The translations under genes were made by a program, and so were the position numbers. Source: Flavobacteriales bacterium (GTDB lineage Bacteria > Bacteroidota > Bacteroidia > Flavobacteriales_F > PHOS-HE28). From it: a DNA stretch of 64,000 bases. The notes beneath the pieces were generated by a model that was given only the letters and a program-made list of their open reading frames with translations, had not been told where the DNA came from and did not search any database. Location: the NCBI GenBank assembly GCA_026129465.1, contig JAHCIA010000001.1, positions 3,307,583 through 3,371,582 on the forward strand. Direction: 5' to 3'. Positions 46,645-57,111 of the stretch are shown here, one piece after another (within the stretch, counting starts at the first letter, position 1; every line of letters begins with the position of its first letter).

Positions 46645-46664
46645 ACTTGCACCGCCGCCCGCCC

Positions 46665-47267
46665 ATGGCCATGGAAACAACCACCGAGGAACGTATCCTG
46701 GATGCCGCCCGCAGCGTGTTCCTGCGCAAGGGCATGATGGGCACGCGCATGCAGGAGGTGGCCGATGAGGCCGGGATCAACAAGGCGCTGCTGCACTACT
46801 ACTTCCGCAACAAGCAACAGCTGTTCGAGGAGGTCTTTTGCGTGTGCGGCAAGCATGGCATGCAGGGCGTGTGGGAGGAACTCACCCGGGACAGGCCCCT
46901 GTTCGACAACATCAGGGCCTTTGTGCTGGCCTTCCACACCGCCATCGAGCGCGAGCCGCTCTTCCCGCATTTCCTGCTGAACGAATTGCAACGCGACCCC
47001 CAGCACCTGTTGAAGCTGGTGGACCTGGGCAAGGGCGCGCGCCAGATCTTCTTCCAGCAGGTGATGGCGGCCCAGGAGCGCGGCGAGATCATCGCTATCG
47101 ATCCGCGGCAACTGATGGTGAACATCATGGCCTGGTGCCAGTTCCCTCATGTGGCCAGCCCGGTCATCAAGCACGTGGGTGGCATGGACCAGAAAGCTTT
47201 CAAACAATTCCTACAGGAGCGCAGCACGCTGGTGGCCGAGCTCATCATCCGATCCATACGCGCATGA
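46665..47267 (+). CDS. TetR-family repressor of the efflux operon
   Basis: 200 residues. The N-terminal HTH reads RILDAARSVFLRKGMMGTRM, QEVADEAGINKALLHYYFRN, and the ligand domain is helical. ATG 46665 is preferred. ATG 46647 and 46671 are alternatives. A palindrome lies immediately upstream. Its stop overlaps the start of the adaptor gene (ATGA), and the whole tetR-adaptor-pump-TolC series is translationally linked. This points to control of drug, metabolite or lipid export. Confidence 0.92.
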   Translation: MAMETTTEERILDAARSVFLRKGMMGTRMQEVADEAGINKALLHYYFRNKQQLFEEVFCVCGKHGMQGVWEELTRDRPLFDNIRAFVLAFHTAIEREPLFPHFLLNELQRDPQHLLKLVDLGKGARQIFFQQVMAAQERGEIIAIDPRQLMVNIMAWCQFPHVASPVIKHVGGMDQKAFKQFLQERSTLVAELIIRSIRA

Positions 47268-48406
47268 ATGACCTTTTGAAGAGAAGGATCACCGTGGTGC
47301 TGGGCCTGCTGCTCGTGGTGGGTGGCGTGGTCACCTGCAACAAGCTGGGCGCGAGCCGCAAGTCGCCCGAACGCCGAGCCGACGCGGTGGAGGCGCTGGC
47401 GGTACGCACGATCAAGGCGAAGAACGGGCCCGTCGGGCTCCGTATCCCCATCACCGGCCGGCTGCGCGCCACGGGCCGCATGCTCATCAACGCCGAGGTG
47501 GGTGGCACGTTGCGCAACAATGGCAGACCCTTCCGAGAGGGCTACACCTTCCGCCAAGGCGAGGTGCTGCTGCGGATCGACGACGGCGAGGTGCGCGCCC
47601 AGGTGAACGCCCAGCAGAGCGCCTTCCTGCGCACGCTGGTGCAGTTGGTGCCCGACCTGAAGTACGACCTGCCCGCCGTGGCCGCCAAGTGGGAGGCCTA
47701 CCTGAGGAGCGTACCGGTGGATGGCCAACTGCCGCCACTTCCCGCCATGGACAACGAGCAGGAGCGCAACTACCTCGCGGGCCGCGGTGTGCTGGACCAG
47801 TACTACGGCATTCGGGCGCTCTACGAAAGGCTGGCGAAGTATGTGATCACGGCTCCGTTCGATGGCGTGGTCGTCGCCGCATTCGCCGAGCCGGGCACCA
47901 TCGTCACGCCGGGCACAAGGCTGGGCGAGTACATCGCACCGGGCTCCCTGGAACTGGAAACGGCCATCGCGGCGAGTGAGCTGCACTTCATACGCGTGGG
48001 GGATACGCTGCGCCTCTCCAGCACAGAAGGTCCCGGCGTTTGGACCGGCCGCATCATCCGTTTGGGCGAACAGATCGATCCCGCCACCCAGACAGTGAAG
48101 CTTTTCGCCCAAGTGGGCGGTGATGGATCGCGCGACGGCATGTACATGAGCGGCACCATCGAGGCCGGTGCGTTGGACGCTGCGGTATCCGTGCCGCGCC
48201 ATGCGCTGCTGCCCGATGCCACGCTCTACATCGTGCGCGACTCGCTGCTGCGCAAAGCGCCCGTGGAGGTGCTGCACCAGGGCGTGGAGCTGGCCATCGT
48301 GCGCGGCCTGCAGGATGAGGATGTGGTGGTGACCGACCGCCTCAGCGCGGCCTACGAGGGCATGCGTGTGGCGGCCATCGGCAACGGAGAACCCGCACGG
48401 CCATGA
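47264..48406 (+). CDS. RND-pump periplasmic adaptor (membrane fusion protein)
   Basis: 380 residues. N-terminal membrane or lipid anchor (MNDLLKRRITVVLGLLLVVG, with a Cys at VVTCNK, a possible lipobox variant). Beta-barrel and lipoyl-like halves are seen around RGVLDQYYGIRALYERLAKY and PFDGVVVAAFAEPGTIVTPG. The hairpin is short. It bridges the RND pump and the TolC-type channel. Start and stop overlap the neighbouring genes by 4 bp on each side. Confidence 0.9.
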   Translation: MNDLLKRRITVVLGLLLVVGGVVTCNKLGASRKSPERRADAVEALAVRTIKAKNGPVGLRIPITGRLRATGRMLINAEVGGTLRNNGRPFREGYTFRQGEVLLRIDDGEVRAQVNAQQSAFLRTLVQLVPDLKYDLPAVAAKWEAYLRSVPVDGQLPPLPAMDNEQERNYLAGRGVLDQYYGIRALYERLAKYVITAPFDGVVVAAFAEPGTIVTPGTRLGEYIAPGSLELETAIAASELHFIRVGDTLRLSSTEGPGVWTGRIIRLGEQIDPATQTVKLFAQVGGDGSRDGMYMSGTIEAGALDAAVSVPRHALLPDATLYIVRDSLLRKAPVEVLHQGVELAIVRGLQDEDVVVTDRLSAAYEGMRVAAIGNGEPARP

Positions 48407-51400
48407 TGCGCTCCTTCGTCGGCTGGTTCATACGCTACCCGGTGACGGTGGACACCCTGATGGTGCTCATCCTCATCTTCGGCTTCTTCGGACTGAAGAA
48501 CACCCGATCGAGCTTTTTCCCCGAGGTGGAGAGCCGCCAGGTGCAGGTGCGCATCATCTTCCCGGGCGCCGCACCGGAAGAGGTGGAGGAAGGCGTGGTG
48601 CTGCGCATCGAGAACGACATCAAGGGCATCACCGGCATCGAGCGCATCAGCAGCGTGAGCCAGGAGAACGGCGGGCTGATCACTGTGGACGCCATCAAGG
48701 GCTACGACACCGATGTGCTGTTGCAGGACGTGAAGAACGCGGTGGACCGCATACCCCAGCTGCCCGAGGGCATGGAACCCATCCGCACCTTCAAGCTGGA
48801 GAACCTGCAGCCGGCCTTCAGCTTCGCGATCGTCGCCGATGGCGTCGCCGACCTCGCCGTCCTGAAGCACGCAGCGCGCCGTGTGGAGCAGGACCTGCGC
48901 AGCATCGAGGGCATCAGCAAGGTCACCCTCACCGGTTTTCCCGAGGAGGAGATCGAGGTGGCCTTCCGCGAGGAGTCGTTGCGCGCCTACGGACTCACCT
49001 TCTCACAGGCCGCCGCCATGGTGCGCGCCGCCAACCTGGAACTCACCGGGGGAAAGGTGAAGACCAGCGACGAGGAACTGCTGATCCGCGTGCGCGACCG
49101 GCGCAACGTGGCCGAGGGTTTGCGCGGCATACCCTTGGTGTCCGCACCGGACGGACGCATCGTGCGGCTGGGCGATGTGGCCAACGTGCGCGACACCTGG
49201 GCCGACGATCCTGCGCGCAGCTACATCAATGGCAAGCCCGCCGTGGTGGTGGGCGTCAGCAGCACGGTGAGCGAGGACATCCTCGGCATCGCCGACAAGA
49301 CGCGCGCCTACATGGAGGAGTACAACACGCGCAACACCGCGCTGCGCGCCGTGCTCGTGCAGGACAGCACCATCGTGCTCCGCCAACGCATCGACATGCT
49401 CACCAAGAACGGCCTGCAGGGCTTCTTCCTGGTGCTCATCCTGCTCGCGCTTTTCCTCAACCTGCGACTGGCCTTCTGGGTGGCGCTCAGCATACCGGTC
49501 GCTTTCGCCGGCATGTTCATCCTCTCGCCCGGCTTCATCACCATCAACGTGCTCAGCCTCTTCGGGATGATCCTGGTGGTGGGCATCCTGGTGGACGATG
49601 GCATCGTGATCTGCGAAAGCATCTACCAGGAGTACGAGAAGGGCCTGCCGCCGGTGGAAGCCGCCATCGTGGGCACTCAGAAGGTCATCACCGCGGTGAT
49701 CAGCGCTGTGCTCACCACGGTGGCCGCCTTCAGCACCTTCTTCTACCTCGAGGGCCGGCTGGGCGAGTTCGCTCCGGCACTCGCCTTCGTGGTCATTGCC
49801 ACCCTGGCCTTCTCGCTCCTGGAAGGCGGGATCATCCTGCCCGCGCACGTGGCGCACAGCAAGGGTCTGCACCGGGGCCGCAAGAACCGCCTGGAGGCCT
49901 TCATGGACGGCGGCATGACCCGGCTGCGCGACAAGGTCTACGGACCCTTCCTGGAATGGGCATTGGCCAACCGCATGCTCACCATCGGCATCGGCTTCTT
50001 CTTCCTCGCGGTCACCGTGGGCGCCATAGGCGCGGGCACGATCAAGACCACCTTCTTCCCGGTGATCGAACGCGACGACGTGCAGGTGGAACTGGAGATG
50101 GTGGCCGGCACGCGCGAGCACATCGTGAACGCCGAGCTGGACCGCATCGAGGCGCTCGCCTGGGCCGTGAACAAGGAGTTGAGCGCGCAGCGCGAAGACA
50201 GCCTGCAACTCGTGCTGCGCATCCAGCGGACATTGGGCCCGCGGCCGGAGCAAGGCTTCCTCAATATCGTGCTGCTCGACGGCGAGCGGCGCAACATGCG
50301 CTCCGAGGTGGTCACCAACATGATCCGCGAACGGGTGGGGAACATTCCGGGTGCGACCAACGTGTCGTTCGGCCTGCGCAGTCCGTTCGGCAAGCCGGTT
50401 TCGGTATCGTTGCGCGGCCATGATCTGGTGCAGCTCAACGCTGCCAAGGCGGAGTTGCGCACCGAGATGGAACGTCTGCCGATCCTGCGCGATGTGGTGG
50501 ACAGCGACAAGCCCGGCGACCGCGAAGTGGTCTTGCGGCTGAAGCAGAAGGCCCACATGCTGGGACTCACCACGGCCGAGGTGATGCAGCAGGTGCGTCA
50601 GGGCTTCTTCGGACAGGAGGCGCAGCGCGTGCAGCGGGGCGAGGACGAGATCAAGGTGTGGGTGCGGTTGGGTGAGGAGGGACGCGCCTCGCTGCGCGAC
50701 CTGGAGGACATGCGCATCCGCACTCCGGATGGCCGGGCCATCCCCTTGAGCGAACTGGCCACCTACCACATCGAGCGCGGCATCCGGGCGATCAACCACC
50801 TCGATGGCCGCCGCGAAGTGCGCGTGGAGGCTGACATGGCCGGGGCCAACCTCAGCAGCACCGATGCGCAGGCGCTGATCCGCAGCGAGGTGTTGCCGCC
50901 GATCCTGGCCAGGTACCCCGAGATCCGTTACAGTTTCGAGGGCCAGGGCGAGCAGAGTCGGAAGGTGGGCGAGTCGGCGCAGCGCATCCTGCCCATCACC
51001 CTGCTGATCATGTTCGCCATCATGGTCTTCGCGCTGCGCTCCTTCTGGCAGATGGTGATGATCGTGCTGGGCATTCCATTCGCCTTGATCGGCGTGGGCT
51101 GGGGCCATTGGATCCACGGTGTGCAGATGAGCCTCTTCAGTTTCTTCGGCATCGTGGCACTCATCGGCGTGATGGTGAACGACTCGTTGGTGCTGCTCAC
51201 CACCTTCAACGGCAACCTCAAGGAGGGTATGACCTTCCGTGAAGCGCTTGTCACCGCGGCCCGCTCGCGCCTCCGTCCCATCCTGCTCACCACGCTCACC
51301 ACCGTGGCCGGCCTGCTGCCGCTCATCTTCAACCGCACCTTCCAGGCGCAGTTCATCATCCCCATGGCCATCTCCGTGGCCTATGGTCTCATGCTCGCCA

Positions 51401-51561
51401 CCTTCGTCACGCTGGTGGTGCTGCCCGTTTGCATCACCGCGATGAACGACCTGCGCCGTGGTGTCTTCCGCCTTTGGAACATGCGCACGGCCACACCCGA
51501 GGAGCTCGAACCCGCCATCAAGGAACTGCCCTATGAACGCCTGGAAGAAACGCGCGGCTGA
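48403..51561 (+). CDS. RND-family efflux transporter (inner-membrane pump)
   Basis: 1052 residues with the two sixfold RND membrane repeats and two large periplasmic loops. The N-terminus is [20 protein letters not shown]. Loop signature [20 protein letters not shown], second-half core [20 protein letters not shown] and [20 protein letters not shown], all typical of AcrB/MdtB/CzcA-like pumps. The classic proton-relay Asp pair in helix 4 reads [13 protein letters not shown], with a VDDGI pattern. Substrate not readable. Confidence 0.95.
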   Translation: MMRSFVGWFIRYPVTVDTLMVLILIFGFFGLKNTRSSFFPEVESRQVQVRIIFPGAAPEEVEEGVVLRIENDIKGITGIERISSVSQENGGLITVDAIKGYDTDVLLQDVKNAVDRIPQLPEGMEPIRTFKLENLQPAFSFAIVADGVADLAVLKHAARRVEQDLRSIEGISKVTLTGFPEEEIEVAFREESLRAYGLTFSQAAAMVRAANLELTGGKVKTSDEELLIRVRDRRNVAEGLRGIPLVSAPDGRIVRLGDVANVRDTWADDPARSYINGKPAVVVGVSSTVSEDILGIADKTRAYMEEYNTRNTALRAVLVQDSTIVLRQRIDMLTKNGLQGFFLVLILLALFLNLRLAFWVALSIPVAFAGMFILSPGFITINVLSLFGMILVVGILVDDGIVICESIYQEYEKGLPPVEAAIVGTQKVITAVISAVLTTVAAFSTFFYLEGRLGEFAPALAFVVIATLAFSLLEGGIILPAHVAHSKGLHRGRKNRLEAFMDGGMTRLRDKVYGPFLEWALANRMLTIGIGFFFLAVTVGAIGAGTIKTTFFPVIERDDVQVELEMVAGTREHIVNAELDRIEALAWAVNKELSAQREDSLQLVLRIQRTLGPRPEQGFLNIVLLDGERRNMRSEVVTNMIRERVGNIPGATNVSFGLRSPFGKPVSVSLRGHDLVQLNAAKAELRTEMERLPILRDVVDSDKPGDREVVLRLKQKAHMLGLTTAEVMQQVRQGFFGQEAQRVQRGEDEIKVWVRLGEEGRASLRDLEDMRIRTPDGRAIPLSELATYHIERGIRAINHLDGRREVRVEADMAGANLSSTDAQALIRSEVLPPILARYPEIRYSFEGQGEQSRKVGESAQRILPITLLIMFAIMVFALRSFWQMVMIVLGIPFALIGVGWGHWIHGVQMSLFSFFGIVALIGVMVNDSLVLLTTFNGNLKEGMTFREALVTAARSRLRPILLTTLTTVAGLLPLIFNRTFQAQFIIPMAISVAYGLMLATFVTLVVLPVCITAMNDLRRGVFRLWNMRTATPEELEPAIKELPYERLEETRG

Positions 51562-52867
51562 GACGATCGCGATGCTGTGCATGGCGCCCCCGGCGATGGC
51601 GCAGGACACCCTTTCCCTGGTGGACGCCGTGGCGTTGGCACTGGCGAACGAACACGGCATCCGCATGGCGCGCAACGAGGCGGCCATCGCCGAACGCTTC
51701 GCCACGGCCGGCAACGCGGGCCTGCTGCCGCGCATCGACCTCAGCGGACGCGGCACTTGGTCCAACCAGTACACCCGGCTCGACTTCATCGAGGGCATCC
51801 CCGATGTGGAGCGCGAAGGGGTGGAGAACACCCTGCTCAGTGGCACACTCGGGCTGACCTGGACGCTCTTCGACGGCATGGGGTCGTACTACGCCCTGGA
51901 GCGCGCCCGCATCGACGCCGAGTTGGCGGACCTGCGCACGCGCGCCCAGGTGGAGGGAACCGTGGGCGCGGTGGTGGCCTTGTATTTCGCCTTGGCCGGT
52001 CTGTCGGAGGACGTGGCCATCACGCAACGCCTGCTGGAGATCTCGCAGGACCGCTACCAACGTCTGGAGGATCGCGCGGCGCTCGGTGGCGCCGGCCGGC
52101 TGGAGGTGCTGAACGCCCTGGTGGACCTGCGGGCCGACAGCGCCAGCTTCGTTTTGTCCACACAGCGGCTCCAACGCACAGGCCATGACCTGAACGTGCT
52201 GTTGGGCCGGTCGCCCGTATCGGCGCTGCATGTGGCGCGGGCCGTGTCCTTCGCCGACGGGTTGGACCAGGAGCGCCTGGTGTCCGAGGCCCTGTCGCGC
52301 AATGTGGAATTGCAGATGGCTCTCCGGGCGGAGCGTGTGGCGCAGGTGGAAGCGCGGCAGGCGAAGAGCGTGCTGTGGCCGCGGCTCGATCTGAACGCGG
52401 GCTACGGCATCACGGACCAGCAGAACGAAGTGGGCATCATCCTGGGCACTTACAACCGGGGTCTCAACGCGGGCCTCACCGCGAGTGTGCCCTTGTTCGA
52501 CGGAGGCCGGGTGCGCACCCGCGTGGAGAGCGCGAAGCTGCGCGCCGAGAACGCGGCGCTGGCCGGTGAGCAGGCGCGCTTGCAGGTGGAGCGTGACGTG
52601 CGCAACGCCTTCACCGCCTGGGCCGCACAGCGCAAGGTGTACCGCATCCAGGGACAGGCCGTGGAGACCGCCCGCATCAACTTCGAGCGCACCAGTGAGC
52701 TTTTCTACGCCGGCCAGCTCACGGGATTGCAGTTCCGCCAGGCGCAGTTGGACCTGGCCAATGCCGAGCGGCAGGCCGTGGTGGCCGGTTTCGATACCAA
52801 GGTGGCGGAGATGCTGCTTCTGCAGGCCAGTGGTGGCCTGTTGGACGCGCTGGGCGCGGCCGATTAG
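51533..52867 (+). CDS. TolC-family outer-membrane efflux channel
   Basis: 444 residues from ATG 51533, overlapping the pump by 29 bp. Signal peptide ends near PPAMAQDT. It has the two-fold OEP repeat of the family, with the long alpha-helices AKLRAENAALAGEQARLQVE and NFERTSELFYAGQLTGLQFR. It completes the tripartite export system. The stop overlaps the tail of the histidine kinase gene that runs the other way. Confidence 0.93.
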   Translation: MNAWKKRAAETIAMLCMAPPAMAQDTLSLVDAVALALANEHGIRMARNEAAIAERFATAGNAGLLPRIDLSGRGTWSNQYTRLDFIEGIPDVEREGVENTLLSGTLGLTWTLFDGMGSYYALERARIDAELADLRTRAQVEGTVGAVVALYFALAGLSEDVAITQRLLEISQDRYQRLEDRAALGGAGRLEVLNALVDLRADSASFVLSTQRLQRTGHDLNVLLGRSPVSALHVARAVSFADGLDQERLVSEALSRNVELQMALRAERVAQVEARQAKSVLWPRLDLNAGYGITDQQNEVGIILGTYNRGLNAGLTASVPLFDGGRVRTRVESAKLRAENAALAGEQARLQVERDVRNAFTAWAAQRKVYRIQGQAVETARINFERTSELFYAGQLTGLQFRQAQLDLANAERQAVVAGFDTKVAEMLLLQASGGLLDALGAAD

Positions 52868-54597
52868 ACCTCTTCGATCTCCGGCTGGGGTTCTCGCGGA
52901 ATGCGGAAGACCACCTCGAAGGTGGTGCCTCCGTTGGTGCGCATGTGGAAGGATCCGTCCAACTGGTCGGCGAGCGCTTCCACGATCTCCAGGCCCAGCT
53001 TGCCAGGACCATCGGCATGGCCCGGCTGCAGGCCCTTGCCGTTGTCCCTCACGATCAGGCGGTGCAGATCGCCTTCGACGAGCTGCACCTGGATCTCGAT
53101 ATGTCCGCCGGTGGCATAGGGGAAGGCGTGCATATAGGCGTTGCCCACCAGTTCGCAGAGCATGATGCCCAGGTTGATCGCCGTGTCCTGGTCGCAGCGG
53201 ATCTCCGCGCAGCGCACCTCGTGGCTCACGGTGCCGCTCGCCGGCTTGAAGGTGTTGGACAACTCCCGCATCAGGTCATTGATGAACTGCTCCATGTCAA
53301 CACGGCGCAGGTCCTGCAGTCCATAAAGCTTGTGATGCACCAGCGCCATGAGGTCGATGCGCCGTTTGCCGCGCAGGAACTCGTCGCGTATGGGCCCATC
53401 GTCCAGACGAGCGGCCTGGAGATTCAACAGGCTGCTGACCACCTGCAGGTTGTTCTTCACGCGGTGGTGCACTTCGCGGTTGAGCACTTCGCGTTCGCCC
53501 AGGGCCTTGGCGAGGCGTTTCTCCTGCGTACGGCTGCGGTACGCCTGCCGCCGGAGTGTCTCTTCTTCGCGCTGCCTGCCGAGCCAGAGCGCGGCCAGGA
53601 GTCCGGCCACGATCAGGAGCAGCACGGCCATCGTCACCAGGCCCACACCCATCCCGCTCGATCCCGCGGTGCCGGAGATATCAAGCACGGTGACGATGAA
53701 AAGTGTTTCTCCATTGAGCTGGTAGGGGCCCACCGCTGCCAAGTGGCGCGCACCCTGCACGGTGAACTCAAAGGTGCTTCGTGTCTTGTCCGCACGCCAT
53801 GCCGATGTGGCGGCCAGTCCGGCCTCACGCAGCCGCGTCACTTCACCGCCTTCGGCGAGGTTGAGCACATGTCCGTCGCCATCCAGAAGGATGGAGCCGT
53901 GCCTGCTGATCGGTGTGGGCCAGGCATCGAGCCAGCGCGAACGCGCCAGATCGACCTTCATCGTCAGGATGCGGAATGGCCGGTCCTCACGTGGATCGCG
54001 GAAGAGCTGGGCCGCCTTCAGCCGAACCCCGGGATCTTCGGGTTCGCCGGCCAGATGCCACACGGGACTGTCGCCAGAATTCTCCAGCGCCTTGCTGAAC
54101 GAGGTGCGCGTGCGGGGGTCTCGCGATCCGGTGAGCGTGTCGCACTTGCCGATGACAAGGGCTTCCGAGGGACCGTTCACCCGGCATACCGTGGGCCCCA
54201 CTTTCCGCGACCCTTCGGAGACATGGCGGTAGAGGAGTCCTTCATCCTGGCGCAGCAGGGTGTGTTCGTTGCCCAGTTCGTCGGCCACGGCGATCGAAAC
54301 GATGGGCCAGTGCGTGTCCATCAACGGCCGCCACCGGCCCACCAGCCCGGCCACATCATGTTCCTGCCAACCGGCCATGGCCTGGGTCTCCTCGCGCAGG
54401 TCCTCGGCCACTTCCATGATGAAGGCATCGATGCGCACACGCGTGAGGCGATCGGCCTGTTCCAGGGCATTGAGGGCATCGGCGCGACGGCGTTCGGCAT
54501 CGACACGGGCCATCAGCGCCACCAGCACGAGGCCCAGCAGGAGCAACGCCCCCATGGCCGCCAGCAGGCGCCTGTCGGTCCGTGGATCCCGCTTCAT
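52864..54597 (-). CDS. Sensor histidine kinase (HisKA_2 type)
   Basis: 577 residues. ATG 54597 overlaps the upstream stop (ATGA). Membrane spans lie at about residues 12-30 and 310-330 and bracket a periplasmic Cache-like sensor. The phospho-acceptor His lies in NREVHHRVKNNLQVVSSLLN (about 375). The ATPase has CELVGNAYMHAF (N box), DNGKGLQPG (G1) and GKLGLEIV (G2). HisKA_2 kinases are often orphan or pair with a response regulator outside this window. The gene is convergent with tolC and is part of the chain threonine aldolase-lipoprotein-kinase. Confidence 0.92.
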   Translation of the reverse strand: MKRDPRTDRRLLAAMGALLLLGLVLVALMARVDAERRRADALNALEQADRLTRVRIDAFIMEVAEDLREETQAMAGWQEHDVAGLVGRWRPLMDTHWPIVSIAVADELGNEHTLLRQDEGLLYRHVSEGSRKVGPTVCRVNGPSEALVIGKCDTLTGSRDPRTRTSFSKALENSGDSPVWHLAGEPEDPGVRLKAAQLFRDPREDRPFRILTMKVDLARSRWLDAWPTPISRHGSILLDGDGHVLNLAEGGEVTRLREAGLAATSAWRADKTRSTFEFTVQGARHLAAVGPYQLNGETLFIVTVLDISGTAGSSGMGVGLVTMAVLLLIVAGLLAALWLGRQREEETLRRQAYRSRTQEKRLAKALGEREVLNREVHHRVKNNLQVVSSLLNLQAARLDDGPIRDEFLRGKRRIDLMALVHHKLYGLQDLRRVDMEQFINDLMRELSNTFKPASGTVSHEVRCAEIRCDQDTAINLGIMLCELVGNAYMHAFPYATGGHIEIQVQLVEGDLHRLIVRDNGKGLQPGHADGPGKLGLEIVEALADQLDGSFHMRTNGGTTFEVVFRIPREPQPEIEEV

Positions 54598-54977
54598 CGG
54601 CACACGTCGCCCACGATCCGCGTGTGGGTCAGCTCCACCGCGCTGTCGTTGCTCTTGATCTGTTCGGTGGTGAGCCGCTCCGGAATGAAATAGATGCCGT
54701 TGAGCTTGCCATTGAGCGTCTGTCCCACCCGGATGCAGGTGTCCGCGCTCAACGATTCCACGGTGCGGCCCTGGTAGTAAAGGTCGATCACCAGCTCCAG
54801 GCGTTTGTCCTCCTGTGCGGTGTTCACCAGTTTCAGCAATAGTTCGCTGGGTTTGCCGGTGGGGTGCGCCCAGCGGTAGGAGACCTCCACGCCCTCATGC
54901 ACGCCCTTGAACACGTAGGCCTTGGGGGCGCACGCGGCCAGGGTGATCACGATGGGGATGAGCAGAAGACGATTCAT
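54594..54977 (-). CDS. Small lipoprotein between threonine aldolase and histidine kinase
   Basis: 127 residues with a clear lipobox ([17 protein letters not shown]). The mature part has a beta-rich pattern ([39 protein letters not shown]). Start and stop overlap both neighbours by 4 bp. It may supply a ligand to, or sense with, the kinase. I do not recognise a family. Confidence 0.72.
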   Translation of the reverse strand: MNRLLLIPIVITLAACAPKAYVFKGVHEGVEVSYRWAHPTGKPSELLLKLVNTAQEDKRLELVIDLYYQGRTVESLSADTCIRVGQTLNGKLNGIYFIPERLTTEQIKSNDSAVELTHTRIVGDVCR

Positions 54978-56002
54978 GCGTGCAAGGTACCGAGGATGCC
55001 GATGGCGCGATCGATCGCCGCATCGTCCACCTCCAGGTGGGTGACCATGCGCACCTGTGAAGGCCCGATGGCGAAGCAACGCAGGCCAAGCTTCTCCAAG
55101 GCGGCCACCTGCGACCGGGCATCGTGGCCGGCGGTGAGGTCGTAGATGATGATATTGGTGTCCACGGGCATCAGACGCGCGCACCAAGGCATGCCCGCGA
55201 TGGCCCCACCCAGGCGTTGCGCCCGCGCATGATCGTCCTTCAGGCGTTCCACTTGGTGCCGCAAGGCGAAGAGGCCCGCCGCCGCGAGAATGCCGGCCTG
55301 CCGCATGCCGCCACCGAAGCGCTTGCGCACACGCCGCGCCTGATGGATGAAGGCGGCACCACCCGTGAGCAAGCTGCCCACCGGTGCGCCCAGTCCCTTG
55401 CTCAGGCAGATGGAGATGCTCGGGCAGAGACCGCCCCAGCGCCGCGGCGAGGATCCGTCCACCGCCATGGCGTTGAACAGTCGCGCGCCATCCAGGTGCA
55501 GCGACAGGCCGTTCGCGTCGCAGGCCGCACGGATGCGCTCCACTTCCGCGATGTCCCAAATGGCACCGCCGCCCCGGTTCACCGTGTTCTCGATCACCAC
55601 CAAGCGGCTGTGGGCGAGATAGGCGGCGTTTCGGTCGTTCACGGCCGCGATGACATCCTCCGCCGTGAAACGCCCCCTGTCCGCGGGCAGGTGCTTCACG
55701 CTGCAGCCGCTGTTGGCCATCATCCCGCCACCTTCATAGCGGTACACGTGCGCACCCTCCTCGCACAGCACTTCGTCGCCCGGTCGTGTGTGCACATTCA
55801 TCGCGATCTGGTTCGTCATGGTGCCACTGGGGCAGAACAGCGCGGCGTCATGGCCGAAGAGGTCGGCGGCATGTTCCTCCAACGCGTTGACGGTGGGGTC
55901 CTCACCGAAGACATCATCGCCCACCTCGGCGCGCAGCATGGCGTCGCGCATGGCGGGGGTGGGGCGTGTGACCGTATCGGAGCGCAGGTCGATGATGTCC
56001 AT
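54974..56002 (-). CDS. ltaE: Low-specificity L-threonine aldolase
   Basis: This PLP enzyme splits threonine to glycine and acetaldehyde. It is 342 residues. The N-terminal [20 protein letters not shown] is diagnostic. The PLP Lys is in [14 protein letters not shown] (about residue 197), with the aspartate in [13 protein letters not shown]. It is the first gene of the overlapping chain, before the lipoprotein. Confidence 0.95.
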   Translation of the reverse strand: MDIIDLRSDTVTRPTPAMRDAMLRAEVGDDVFGEDPTVNALEEHAADLFGHDAALFCPSGTMTNQIAMNVHTRPGDEVLCEEGAHVYRYEGGGMMANSGCSVKHLPADRGRFTAEDVIAAVNDRNAAYLAHSRLVVIENTVNRGGGAIWDIAEVERIRAACDANGLSLHLDGARLFNAMAVDGSSPRRWGGLCPSISICLSKGLGAPVGSLLTGGAAFIHQARRVRKRFGGGMRQAGILAAAGLFALRHQVERLKDDHARAQRLGGAIAGMPWCARLMPVDTNIIIYDLTAGHDARSQVAALEKLGLRCFAIGPSQVRMVTHLEVDDAAIDRAIGILGTLHA

Positions 56003-56035
56003 CGGAAGCGCCCGAAGATAGGCGGGGCATGCGGC

Positions 56036-56422
56036 TCAGTGCAGGTGCTTGCGCAGCTCGATGAGCAGGGGCAGTTCGGCCTTGTTCACGCCGTGGAAGG
56101 CGTTGGCCACGGCGTCGGCCGCGCGGTAGATCAGCTCCTTGCGCTCGGGGTCCAGATCGTTCCTGTGGCGCGCCATGTAGGCGATGAAGGAATCGAAGGC
56201 GCCCTCCACGGAAGCGCCGCGATCGGCGAGCACATCGAACTCGAACTCGGTGATGTAGGCCTGGTCAGTGCCGAAGTGGTCGGTGCTCGCCTCCTGGGGC
56301 ACGAGTTCCTCCGAGACGATGCGTTTGAGCGTGGCCACCTCCTTGTCGCTCACCTTGCCGTCGGCCGCTGCGATGGCATAGAGCAGGCGGCCCAATTCCT
56401 TGTAGAACAGTTGCGCTTCCAT
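56036..56422 (-). CDS. TerB-like cytoplasmic protein
   Basis: 128 residues from ATG 56422. Helical, with the TerB-like acidic opening LLYAIAAADGKVSDKEVATL and then EFEFDVLADRGASVEGAFDS. TerB-like folds are used in tellurite-resistance and other stress systems, and the acidic loop can bind metal. No partner gene is nearby. Confidence 0.72.
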   Translation of the reverse strand: MEAQLFYKELGRLLYAIAAADGKVSDKEVATLKRIVSEELVPQEASTDHFGTDQAYITEFEFDVLADRGASVEGAFDSFIAYMARHRNDLDPERKELIYRAADAVANAFHGVNKAELPLLIELRKHLH

Positions 56423-56469
56423 GGTGCGGTGAAGTTGGGCGTGCACCGAAGATACGGCCCTGACGATGG

Positions 56470-57111
56470 TCATTTCCGCCGGCTCACCAGCAGGCCATCG
56501 CGCAGCGGAAGCAGAAGGCTGTCCACACGGGGGTCTTTCGCCACCTGCGCGGCGTAAGCGGCCAGCGCCCGCGTCTCGGCGTCTTGCGCCTTCTTCGGCA
56601 GCAGCACCTTGCCGCTCCACAACACATTGTCGGCGATGATCAATCCGCCGGGCCGCACACGGTCCACCACCAGGTCGAAGTAGCGCAGGTAACTCTCCTT
56701 GTCGGCATCGATGAAGACCAGGTCGAAGACGCCCTCGATCCAGGGGATCACATCGGTGGCGGGACCGATATGCGGGACCACTCTTTCGGTGAGTCCGGCC
56801 TTCTCGATGTAGCGGCGTACCATGGGGGTGTGGCCGTCATCCACATCGATGGTGTGCACCGTGCCACCTTCGGCCAATCCTTCCGCCAGGCAGAGCGCGC
56901 TGTAACCGGTGTAGGTGCCGATGTCCAGCACCAGCTTCGGCGCCAGCAGTCCGCTGAACAGACTGAGAAGCCGCCCTTGCAAGTGGCCGCTCAGCATCTG
57001 GGGCATGGGCACATCGGCGCGTGTCTCGGCGGCCAGGGCACTGAGGTGTTCCGGCTCGGGCTCGGTCCGCGAGGCCGCGTAGCGTTCCAGCGCAGGGTCG
57101 AGGAAGTCCAT
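56470..57111 (-). CDS. O-methyltransferase (class I SAM, COMT/CCoAOMT type)
   Basis: 213 residues. The SAM-binding motif is KLVLDIGTYTGYSALCLAEG with the acidic IDVDDGHTP. The metal-site motif FIDADKESY and the ADNVLWSGKV region match the Mg-dependent O-methyltransferase family 3. The ATG overlaps the stop of the kelch-type T9SS gene by one base, so the genes are coupled. Acceptor unknown. Confidence 0.94.
   Translation of the reverse strand: MDFLDPALERYAASRTEPEPEHLSALAAETRADVPMPQMLSGHLQGRLLSLFSGLLAPKLVLDIGTYTGYSALCLAEGLAEGGTVHTIDVDDGHTPMVRRYIEKAGLTERVVPHIGPATDVIPWIEGVFDLVFIDADKESYLRYFDLVVDRVRPGGLIIADNVLWSGKVLLPKKAQDAETRALAAYAAQVAKDPRVDSLLLPLRDGLLVSRRK

Noticed and set aside
49003-51879. A 958-codon frame antisense to the RND pump
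   Set aside because: No domain or signal is present and it mirrors pump codon bias. The pump on the other strand is unmistakable.
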